A program made the translations under genes and the position numbers. Below, in pieces: positions 1 through 5,550 of a stretch of DNA of 5,762 nt. The number at the start of each line of letters is the position of its first letter. Position 1 is the first letter of the stretch. Source of the DNA: Fidelibacterota bacterium (GTDB lineage: Bacteria > Fidelibacterota > UBA2242 > JAFGTP01); contig JAOZSG010000106.1 in NCBI GenBank assembly GCA_029939785.1, forward strand, positions 1 through 5,762. The letters are read 5' to 3'. A model generated the notes under the pieces. The model was not told where the DNA came from and ran no database searches. It worked only from the letters and a program-made list of their open reading frames with translations.

Positions 1-282
1 TGCGTTAAAGTTTTTACTTTTTATGAAGTTATCATAATTGATAATTAATAATTGCTATTTGATTTCAGCCACAGCGTGGCGACTCTATTTGTAATAATAT
101 TCATTCAACCACTCAAAAACCAGGTACCTTTAGATACAATACTATTCAAATTTGCGAAGGGCAATACAGCCAAATACATTTTATCAGGAATTTAAAAAAA
201 AGATATTACATTTTATGAATTAATCCTTAATATTAGCCATATCTAAAGCAAAAAAAAATAATTTTAATAATTGCAATAGTAT
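1..282. other. Intergenic region at the left edge
   Basis: No open reading frame with a ribosome binding site or recognisable protein is visible on either strand here. The stretch holds an AT-rich GATAATTAATAATTG run (39-53), one copy of the bipartite hairpin element (68-137) and A-rich DNA leading to the small gene at 296. A promoter for that gene probably lies between about 200 and 280, but I could not pick convincing -35 and -10 boxes. Confidence 0.6.
68..137 (-). repeat. Bipartite REP-like hairpin element, family A, copy 1
   Basis: Read on the minus strand from 137 down to 68. Hairpin 1 is GTATCT-AA-AGGTAC (137-124), then a 29-base spacer, then TTACAAATAG (94-85), four bases, and hairpin 2 with stem GCCAC/GTGGC and a three-base loop (80-68), followed by TGAAA. 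The same order, loop sizes and box occur on the plus strand at 5099-5165. Stem bases differ between the copies mostly as compensating pairs, which points to selection on structure. Whether this is a REP mobilised by a RAYT transposase or another intergenic element is unknown; no transposase is in the window. Confidence 0.65.
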
Positions 283-295
283 AGGAGAAAGAAAT

Positions 296-486
296 ATGGG
301 AGATGAAAATCTTTATCTCATTGCTAATGAAGAGTTAGAAAATAATAATAAAAACCAGGCAATGTGGATAAAAGCCCTAACCTTAGTTGGAGGAGATGAA
401 GAAAAAGCCAAACATCAATATAATTTATCTCTATCATTATTGGTATCACCATAGCAGCTTACATTTACCGTATCAATTTAAGTTAA
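296..486 (+). pseudogene. Small membrane-anchored protein, probably frameshifted
   Basis: Function unknown. The ATG at 296 has a good AGGAG site at 283-287 with an 8-base spacer. The uninterrupted frame encodes 52 residues ending at a TAG at 452-454. Its first 40 or so residues carry a recognisable small-module pattern: LYxxAxxEL (residues 7-15), AMWIKAL (22-28) and GGDEEKAKxxY (31-41). I recall this pattern from short proteobacterial proteins and cannot name a Pfam family. After residue 43 the frame turns into LSLSLLVSP, but one frame over (427-486) the DNA encodes ISIIIGITIAAYIYRINLS and a stop, an obvious transmembrane segment. One lost base between 421 and 430 explains both halves, giving an ancestral protein of about 63 residues. 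No classic slippery heptamer is present. The restored end lies 23 bases before fabF, suggesting cotranscription. Alternatively the 52-residue form is genuine. Confidence 0.55.
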
Positions 487-509
487 TCAATATTTAAGGA
501 ATTGATTTA

Positions 510-1361
510 ATGAATGAACATAAAGTTGTAATTACAGGATTAGGTGCTGTTACACCGATTGGAATCGGAATACAAGATTTCTACGATGGATTAATGGCAG
601 GAAAAAATGGAGTGGCAAAAGTTACTCATTTTGATATAACAAATTTTCGTTCTAAACTTGCTGCAGAAGTAAAAGATTTTGTACCTGAAAAATGGATTGA
701 CAAAAAAGCAGTCAGGCGTATGGATCGGTTTACTCAGTTTGGATTAGCAGCTTCTGCAATGGCAATAGAAGATTCCGGTCTGGATACTTTTGATTTTGAT
801 AAAAACAGGGCTGGTATTATCGTCGGCTCTGGTATGGGTGGAGCACAAACATTCGAAGAAGCACATTCCAAATTACTGGAAAAGGGGATTAGAGGATTGA
901 GCCCTTTCTATGTTTCTAAACTTCTTATAAATATGGCAGCGAGTATGGTTTCCATAAAATATGGATTAAAGGGTCCAATCTCAGCTCTTTCTGTGGCTTG
1001 TTCTACAGGATCAAACGCTATTGGTGATGCTTTACGGATTCTCCAGAGAGGTGATGCAGATATTATGCTGGCAGGTAGTGCAGATGCAAGCATTATGCCT
1101 GTACCCTATGGATGTTTTGGTGCAACAAGATCTATGAGTTATAATGAATGTCCTGAAACTGCAAGCAGACCATTTGATAAAAATCGTGATGGTTTTGTAA
1201 TGGGTGAAGGGGCAGGAATTGTTGTCCTGGAAAATAAGGACCATGCAATTAAAAGAGGTGCAAAAATTTATGCTGAGCTTGTAGGATATGGAAACACTGC
1301 CGATGCTTATCATTTTACTGCTCCTCACCCTGAAGGAGATGGTATGATTCGGGTTATGTAG
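510..1361 (+). CDS. fabF: FabF N-terminal fragment up to the amber stop
   Basis: If TAG terminates, this is the only part translated from the native ribosome binding site: 283 residues. It contains the N-terminal VVITGLGAVTPIG strand (6-18), the GSGMGG turn (106-111), the nucleophile in SVACSTGSNAIGDA (161-174), the ASRPFDKNRDGFVMGEGAG segment (218-236) and the APHPEG loop (271-276). The thiolase fold needs its second half, and the two catalytic histidines and the lysine are missing, so a condensing activity is not expected. Fragments of this kind are usually unstable, which is an inference. Confidence 0.7.
   Translation: MNEHKVVITGLGAVTPIGIGIQDFYDGLMAGKNGVAKVTHFDITNFRSKLAAEVKDFVPEKWIDKKAVRRMDRFTQFGLAASAMAIEDSGLDTFDFDKNRAGIIVGSGMGGAQTFEEAHSKLLEKGIRGLSPFYVSKLLINMAASMVSIKYGLKGPISALSVACSTGSNAIGDALRILQRGDADIMLAGSADASIMPVPYGCFGATRSMSYNECPETASRPFDKNRDGFVMGEGAGIVVLENKDHAIKRGAKIYAELVGYGNTADAYHFTAPHPEGDGMIRVM
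1359..1361 (+). other. In-frame TAG at FabF codon 284
   Basis: The codon replaced here is a variable surface position in FabF, between the GxxxAM-type helix start and the conserved DAG. CAG (Gln), AAG (Lys) or GAG (Glu) would each need one change. The gene at 3301-4683 ends at a TAG exactly where its family homology ends, and the DNA beyond looks like intergenic repeat. That argues that TAG is an ordinary stop in this genome. Confidence 0.8.
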
Positions 1362-1433
1362 GTTGCACTGCAGGATGCAGGTCTGAATGCAGATCAAATA
1401 GACTATATTAATGCACATGGTACTTCCACTTTT

Positions 1434-1751
1434 TTGAATGATAAATACGAAAGTTATGCAATTAATAAAGTATTTGGAGAACATGCTAAAAAAATAAAGG
1501 TTAGTTCCAATAAATCAATGATTGGACATCTTTTGGCAGGAGCCGGATCTGTAGAATTTGTTGCAATGGTGATGAGTATTTATAATAATATGATTCCTCC
1601 GACGATTAATTATTCAGAACCAGATTATGACTGTAATCTTGATTATGTGACAAATGGTGCGGAACCTCTGGATTTATTTGCTGCAATGAGTAATTCTTTT
1701 GGTTTTGGTGGTGGAAATGCCTCTCTTGTGGTTAGGAAATATTTTGAATAA
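1434..1751 (+). CDS. fabF: FabF C-terminal fragment, no credible independent start
   Basis: This is the longest ATG-initiated piece after the amber stop: 105 residues covering SSNKSMIGH (Lys335 and His340 in full-length numbering) to the C-terminus. The ATG at 1434 has no Shine-Dalgarno sequence and falls inside the family's conserved GTSTxxND segment, immediately after His303, so a product started there would lack that catalytic residue. Between the stop and 1434 the frame has no other ATG or GTG. I treat it as the remainder of the interrupted gene and not as a separate protein. Coding homology in this frame extends back to 1362. Confidence 0.5.
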   Translation: MNDKYESYAINKVFGEHAKKIKVSSNKSMIGHLLAGAGSVEFVAMVMSIYNNMIPPTINYSEPDYDCNLDYVTNGAEPLDLFAAMSNSFGFGGGNASLVVRKYFE

Positions 1752-2042
1752 AAAAAGAACTAAAGTTAGTACTCATTATTATTTACTTATCTCAATAAAT
1801 ACAATTCCATAAAATCTGGAAGAATGAAGCCGCACAAAGTTTCACTGCCAGTCAATGGTCTGGTTGTAAACAGAGATCGCAAAGAACGCAGAGATTATAT
1901 TGTTAAAATAAAAAATTTATCTCTGCGTTGTCTGTGACCTTCGCTGTGCTGTGCGAACCATCATGAAGCATGATGGTTAATTGACTTTTTACGAATCTGT
2001 CAAAAAGAATATTTAGGATTGTAAAATATATCAATATTATAA
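1752..2042. other. Intergenic region between convergent genes
   Basis: This 291-base gap lies between the 3' ends of fabF (plus) and the transporter gene (minus). It has no supported gene. It holds AT-rich DNA after fabF and the family B repeat copy at 1885-1978, whose 10-bp hairpin is the strongest structure in the gap. No hairpin is followed directly by a T-run, so I do not call an intrinsic terminator, although the hairpin at 1956-1978 could slow polymerase from either side. Confidence 0.6.
1885..1978 (+). repeat. Family B repeat, copy 1: CGCAGAG inverted repeat plus AAG-loop hairpin
   Basis: AACGCAGAGAT (1885-1895) pairs perfectly with ATCTCTGCGTT (1919-1929) over a 23-base AT-rich loop. 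About 14 bases later comes the 30-base core at 1943-1972, containing CTGTGCTGTGCGAA. The unit ends in a perfect 10-bp stem AACCATCATG/CATGATGGTT (1956-1965 with 1969-1978) with loop AAG. The second copy at 5248-5344 has the same layout, and its core matches at 28 of 30 positions. Position between convergent genes is typical of REP-type elements. Confidence 0.65.
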
Positions 2043-3188
2043 TTATGTTTTTTTCAAAGTTACAATTGAAGTCCACAAAATAAATACAAATGACAAAAAT
2101 GGTATAATAAAGGAAATCATTACAGAAGTATAATCAGCAATAACACCCATTATAAATGGCATAATAGCACCACCAACAATTGCCATTACTAATAACCCTG
2201 AAAGTTCATTACTTTTTTCTGGACGACTATCAATAAGTATAGAAAAAACAAGAGGGAAAACGTTAGCGAAACCTAATCCAATCAGAAAAATACTAATGAT
2301 TGCAATTGTCTGATTATTAGTAAACAATCCCAAAATACTAACTGTTGACAAAATTGAAGTTATCAAAAAGAATTTTTTTGCTGAAATCCAATTTAGAATT
2401 GCAGAACCAGCTCCACGTCCAACCATTAAAGCAAAAAAGAAAAAACCGATTCCAATAGTAGCCATTGAAGAAATATCAAATCCATATTGTGTTTGTAGAT
2501 ATGTTGCAATCCATGAATTGATGCTAACTTCAGCACCAACATATAAGAAAAGTCCAAAAATCATAATAAAAATATATGAATCTTTGAGGAGTGCAAAACT
2601 GCTGGAAAAACTTGCTTTTTCACCTTTTTCATCATCCTTGTCACTGATTTTTAAAAGGAATACTCCGGTAATTGTCAAAACCATAATTACACTAAAGATA
2701 TAAAATAAAGACATCCATTGTGGAGCGAAATATTTACCGAGTAAAACAGGAATTAAAGGACCACAAAGTGAACCAATAGCTTTGATAAATTGACCAAATG
2801 TAAGATTACGTGAAAATTTACCGGAATCTGAGACATCTCTCATGATTGGATTTCCGGCAACTTGCATAATTGCTCCACCTGAACCAATTAATAAAATAGA
2901 TAACAGTAAGTATATATATTTGTCAATGCTAATGATTGGAATAACTAATCCAATAAAAATAATAGATAATCCAAGAATTAGTACAAATTTTTTCCCTTTG
3001 CGGTCCTGTAAAATGGCAGTTGGTACTGAAAGAATCCCGAAAGCGATCATACCTGCCATTGGTAACAAACCTGCCAAAGTAGGCGATAAATTGAAAGTTT
3101 CTTTTGCAAAACCCACTAAAGTACCGGCAGCATCGCCAAAACTCATACAAAAAAAGACAAATAAAATTGGAATAACTTTTTTGTTCAT
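2043..3188 (-). CDS. MFS transporter, FHS (FucP-like) sugar family
   Basis: A 381-residue inner-membrane protein with about 12 predicted helices, the normal size for the fucose/galactose/glucose:proton symporter family (TC 2.A.1.7). Family marks seen: a first helix with FCMSFGDAAGTLVGFA (12-28), the loop 2-3 signature as QDRKGKK (61-67), a QVAGNPIMRDVS segment (109-120) followed by NLTFGQFIKAIGSLCGP (128-144) as in FucP homologues, LYVGAEVSINSWIATYL (215-231) at helix 7, and GGAIMPFIMGVIAD (339-352). The central charged loop is ISDKDDEKGEK (181-191). The ATG at 3188 has AGGA seven bases upstream. It lies 112 bases downstream of the DUF3748 gene on the same strand, so cotranscription is likely. 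The substrate is probably a monosaccharide or derivative but cannot be read from sequence. The frame is intact, unlike the plus-strand genes. Confidence 0.88.
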   Translation of the reverse strand: MNKKVIPILFVFFCMSFGDAAGTLVGFAKETFNLSPTLAGLLPMAGMIAFGILSVPTAILQDRKGKKFVLILGLSIIFIGLVIPIISIDKYIYLLLSILLIGSGGAIMQVAGNPIMRDVSDSGKFSRNLTFGQFIKAIGSLCGPLIPVLLGKYFAPQWMSLFYIFSVIMVLTITGVFLLKISDKDDEKGEKASFSSSFALLKDSYIFIMIFGLFLYVGAEVSINSWIATYLQTQYGFDISSMATIGIGFFFFALMVGRGAGSAILNWISAKKFFLITSILSTVSILGLFTNNQTIAIISIFLIGLGFANVFPLVFSILIDSRPEKSNELSGLLVMAIVGGAIMPFIMGVIADYTSVMISFIIPFLSFVFILWTSIVTLKKT

Positions 3189-3300
3189 AACTTTTTCCTC
3201 AAATTTTTAGACTGGATTAATAGGAATGTATTTATATAATTTTATCTAGTTCATCCTGTCTGTTTTTCATTTTCTCATATCCACCATTTGACGGATAAAT
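3189..3300 (-). other. Short intergenic spacer between DUF3748 and transporter genes
   Basis: The spacer contains the transporter's ribosome binding site (3196-3199) and a TTCATCCTGTCTGTTTTT segment (plus strand, about 3250-3267). This resembles the imperfect ATCCGTTTAATCCGTG repeat near 5050-5070. No terminator-like hairpin is visible, consistent with read-through from the DUF3748 gene. Confidence 0.4.
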
Positions 3301-4683
3301 CTAACTAAGTTTTAATACAAAGATCTGTTTATATTTTTGTTTATCTGATATTACATGCATATTGAAAATTATTGTATTCCCGTCGTGTGACCAAACCAAT
3401 GAATCAGGTGTATCTTCAAATTTTTTACTAATTTGTTTAGACTGGTTGTTTTTGAAATCGTAAATATAAATTGATTTATTACATATATATACTATTTGTT
3501 TATCATTTGGATGCCAGCGAAGATTTCCACTATTTTGAATGGATTGAGTATGGTTTGTTAATTGTGATACTTTGCCTCCAATAGTTGGCATCATGTATAA
3601 TTGCACTATATTATTTTTATCATAGGCTAGAAAAGCAAGTTTACTTCCATCATGTGAAGCCCGAACAAATCTTACTCCCTGATGGGGGTTTTTTTCAGTA
3701 AAGGTCATTCGCTTTTGTTTACATCCGGCTGGTGGAGCAGGCATTTTTTCCAAAGTTCCTTCAAGAGGACCATCTTTACCGACAATATTTATTTCTTCGG
3801 GAATATCTACGATATAAACTTCTTCGATAAGTTTATTGTCAGAAGTTTTTATTTTACCTAGAAATGCACGTCCTCGTTGCCATTGACCATCTGCTTTTTG
3901 ATAGCCTTTCTTTCCAATCCAGGTATCACCGGCAGCATGACAAATTTCATCACTGTTTGGTTTTGGATCTGCAACAACTTTTACAACTACAGCTGTGAAA
4001 CAATCACTTCCAAAATTTTCTGCATCTTCCTGTTTTACATTTACTCTTTCACCAAATTTTGAAACGGCAATTGTACGAAGATTGTAGATTTTGCCGGTTT
4101 TTTCTTCCAGTTGCTGTAGGATTTCATCATTGTATGTAAAACCAACCCATTTTCCATCATAACTCCATTCATGTCTGTGAGATCCACCTCTAAGTGCTCC
4201 CGGAGTAAATGGGAATCTAATATTTCGACTGTCCATGATTATTTTTTTGCCGGAATTATCTTCATCGATTATCATTCCAAATCGTCGCCATTGTTTATAT
4301 GGATTATCTTTATTACAATTATCTAATCCATGAATGAATATTACTTTATTTTCATGATGGTTGAAACTGGCTGCACCAACTCCCGGCCCATATTTTGTTT
4401 GGTTTTCTGTTTGATAAATAATTTTTTCAATGCCTGATTCGATACATACTTTTTCGATTGTGCTATTTCCTCCAATACCATTTTCACCACGAGTATCATA
4501 GACAATCCATTTGTCATCAAAAGAAAAATTATCATTGTTATCAAGGCTGTGGTTTTTTGGACTGAATGTAAGTTGTTTTGCTGGAATTAAATCAGGTTTT
4601 TTTGAATTACTGTTACAATTCGTAAGTGATAAAAAAAGAATCATAATAATACCTATGTTAATTATTTTTATGAGAAAGTTCAT
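3301..4683 (-). CDS. DUF3748 (YidR-like) beta-propeller protein, probable lipoprotein
   Basis: A 460-residue protein matching the DUF3748 family (E. coli YidR), whose biochemical role is not established. Visible family segments: KQLTFSPKNHSLDNNDNFS (36-54) with WIVYDTRGENGIG (59-71), VIFIHGLDN (114-122), PGALRGGSHRHEWSYDGKWV (161-180) then GFTYNDEI (181-188), and DPKPNSDEI (239-247). The C-terminal third has TolB/PD40-like propeller strands: HDGSKLAFLAYD (344-355), WHPNDKQIVYI (390-400), WSHDGNTIIFN (431-441). Residues 1-22 form a hydrophobic signal peptide ending LSLTNC, giving a likely lipidated Cys23. The Asn at -1 is not the classical Gly/Ala/Ser, so lipidation is probable and not certain. 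The ATG at 4683 has GGAG four bases upstream. The stop is TAG. The pairing with an FHS transporter suggests a role around uptake of the same compound, which is inference. Confidence 0.85.
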   Translation of the reverse strand: MNFLIKIINIGIIMILFLSLTNCNSNSKKPDLIPAKQLTFSPKNHSLDNNDNFSFDDKWIVYDTRGENGIGGNSTIEKVCIESGIEKIIYQTENQTKYGPGVGAASFNHHENKVIFIHGLDNCNKDNPYKQWRRFGMIIDEDNSGKKIIMDSRNIRFPFTPGALRGGSHRHEWSYDGKWVGFTYNDEILQQLEEKTGKIYNLRTIAVSKFGERVNVKQEDAENFGSDCFTAVVVKVVADPKPNSDEICHAAGDTWIGKKGYQKADGQWQRGRAFLGKIKTSDNKLIEEVYIVDIPEEINIVGKDGPLEGTLEKMPAPPAGCKQKRMTFTEKNPHQGVRFVRASHDGSKLAFLAYDKNNIVQLYMMPTIGGKVSQLTNHTQSIQNSGNLRWHPNDKQIVYICNKSIYIYDFKNNQSKQISKKFEDTPDSLVWSHDGNTIIFNMHVISDKQKYKQIFVLKLS

Positions 4684-4724
4684 AGTACTCCATTATTTTT
4701 TTTCTAATAACAATTAAACTGGTT

Positions 4725-4753
4725 TTAATAATGTAAAACTGCTGTTGTTTCAA
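4725..4753 (-). promoter_or_regulatory. Candidate sigma-70-type promoter of the DUF3748-transporter unit
   Basis: On the minus strand, TTGAAA (4753-4748) and TATTAA (4730-4725) are separated by exactly 17 bases, about 40 bases upstream of the start codon at 4683. The match to consensus is 5/6 and 4/6. In such AT-rich DNA chance matches are common. If the organism is a Bacteroidota, whose primary sigma factor uses different boxes, this call would not apply. Confidence 0.3.
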
Positions 4754-5098
4754 CCAAATATATAAACTTTTATTTAAAATATTATTGATTTCAAAGTTTA
4801 AGTGGAATTTTGTAAATAATTCTAAATGAAACAAGAGAAAATTCAGAACTCCTGACCCGAGATTAAAAAATCAATTAGTTACACTGACATGATCGTATAT
4901 AAATTGTCCTGTTTGTCATTTACTTGATACTGGATACACGATACTCGGTTACAGAAATCATTAGAACGATTTGTTTGAAGATTCAGGGCTTTTTCGTCAA
5001 TCGGGAATTGGTTTGAATTAAATTAATAAAATCTGTGGAAATCAGTTCAATCCGTTTAATCCGTGTAATATTGTTTTCGTATTATTAAAAATAGAGCC

Positions 5099-5165
5099 GC
5101 ACCTAAAGGTGCTTTAATACATTAGATAATCCATTTTTCTACAAATAGGAACGCACCTCTGGTGC
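5099..5165 (+). repeat. Bipartite REP-like hairpin element, family A, copy 2
   Basis: Hairpin 1 is GCACCT-AA-AGGTGC (5099-5112), followed by a 26-base spacer, CTACAAATAG (5139-5148), four bases, and hairpin 2 with stem GCACC/GGTGC and loop TCT (5153-5165), then TTGAAA. Against copy 1 (68-137, opposite strand), hairpin 1 position 2 changes C-G to T-A and position 4 C-G to T-G. In hairpin 2, positions 3 and 4 exchange C-G and A-T pairs. Loop length, the box and the four-base gap are unchanged. Confidence 0.65.
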
Positions 5166-5199
5166 TTGAAAAATCGCATAAGGGAAACTCGAAAAACTC

Positions 5200-5244
5200 A
5201 ACGTAAAGAACGTAAAGAACGTAAAGAACGTAAAGAACGCAAAG
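5200..5244 (+). repeat. 9-bp tandem repeat, five units of AACGTAAAG
   Basis: Four perfect AACGTAAAG units (5200-5235) are followed by one AACGCAAAG unit (5236-5244). The last unit runs into the left arm of family B copy 2 and matches the GCAAAGAACGCAGAG context of copy 1 (1879-1893). The array therefore looks like a local expansion of the 5' end of that element. Copy number probably varies between strains by slippage, which is inference. Confidence 0.9.
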
Positions 5245-5247
5245 GAG

Positions 5248-5344
5248 ACGCAGAGTTTTGTTATATATATAGTTTCTCTGCGTTTATCTCTGCGAACTTG
5301 GCGACCTCTGCTGTGCTGTGCGAAACATCGTGAAGCATGGCGTT
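5248..5344 (+). repeat. Family B repeat, copy 2
   Basis: ACGCAGAG (5248-5255) pairs with CTCTGCGT (5276-5283) over a 20-base AT-rich loop. The 30-base core at 5310-5339 is identical to 1943-1972 at 28 positions. The terminal hairpin (5324-5332 with 5336-5344) keeps the AAG loop but has one mismatch and two G-T wobbles, so it is degenerate compared with copy 1. An extra TCTCTGCG (5287-5294) lies between arm and core. Confidence 0.65.
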
Positions 5345-5458
5345 GAGATATGATCATGAATAGAGTTTTTAGAGGTGCTCATAATTTAAAACAAGATTAA
5401 ACAAAGAATAAACTCTCTGGATTTTTAGACATCATTTGATAATTGTTAATTGTTAGTG

Positions 5459-5472
5459 ATACCTTTAGGTAC
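5459..5472 (-). repeat. Orphan family A hairpin 1
   Basis: On the minus strand this reads GTACCTAAAGGTAT, close to hairpin 1 of the two family A copies (GTATCTAAAGGTAC and GCACCTAAAGGTGC), but no CTACAAATAG box or second hairpin accompanies it. Its plus-strand right flank, TACTATTC (5474-5481), matches the flank of copy 1 (140-147), and a GATAATTGTTAATTG run lies to its left, as at the left end of the window. It may be a decayed copy. Confidence 0.4.
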
Positions 5473-5491
5473 GTACTATTCTGTCAAAACT

Positions 5492-5505
5492 AAGACAATT
5501 GTCTT
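5492..5505. promoter_or_regulatory. Perfect 14-bp palindrome, possible operator
   Basis: AAGACAATTGTCTT is its own reverse complement. A dyad of this size with a CAATTG centre is the kind of site bound by dimeric winged-helix regulators, but no regulator gene is in the window and chance is possible. It overlaps a small CTTCG/CGAAG stem (5503-5519). Confidence 0.25.
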
Positions 5506-5550
5506 CGCTAAATCCGAAGTTCAGAAGTTAGGAGTTCTTTTGTTTTATAA

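Larger units (their letters stand above)
510..1751 (+). pseudogene. fabF: 3-oxoacyl-ACP synthase II (KAS II), interrupted by an in-frame amber codon
   Basis: FabF condenses malonyl-ACP with acyl-ACP in cytoplasmic type II fatty acid synthesis. The reading frame is 413 codons, the usual FabF length, but codon 284 is TAG (1359-1361). Homology is unbroken across it: GMIRVM before, then VALQDAG and DYINAHGTST after, with no base gained or lost. Key residues sit at canonical FabF positions: Cys164 in VACSTG, His303 in NAHGTST, Lys335 and His340 in NKSMIGH. The C-terminal SNSFGFGGGNAS glycine-rich motif is present near the end. The start is the ATG at 510, with AAGGA at 496-500 and a 9-base spacer. 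No acpP or other fab gene is adjacent, so this may be a second copy. The simplest origin is one substitution such as CAG to TAG; suppression, recoding or a base-call error cannot be excluded. Family identity is near certain; pseudogene status is moderately sure. Confidence 0.8.

Noticed and set aside
446..475. TAG at 452-454 in the small gene as a third recoded amber codon.
   Set aside because: Continuing in that frame gives QLTFTVSI and a stop, while the plausible membrane tail is in another frame. A frameshift explains it better.
1032..1484. 150-residue minus-strand open frame opposite fabF.
   Set aside because: It is an antisense shadow of fabF, with cysteine-rich low-quality composition. 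The plus-strand homology is decisive.
1956..1985. Intrinsic terminator for fabF at the perfect 10-bp hairpin.
   Set aside because: The stem is not followed directly by a T-run on either strand, lies about 200 bases after the fabF stop and belongs to a dispersed repeat, so a repeat call is better supported.
3235..3303. Reading through the TAG that ends the DUF3748 gene gives 22 more protein-like residues before TAA, suggesting genome-wide amber recoding together with the fabF TAG.
   Set aside because: The extension overlaps a TTCATCCTGTCTG-type intergenic repeat, lies beyond the family's last propeller strand and is short enough to be chance. It does not support recoding.
5200..5344. CRISPR array, suggested by regularly repeated short units.
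   Set aside because: The units are contiguous 9-mers without unique spacers, and no cas gene is present.
5139..5357. 72-residue minus-strand open frame with FTFFTFFTFF repeats.
   Set aside because: It is the translation of the 9-bp tandem array and the two repeat elements, with no ribosome binding site and no protein-like composition.
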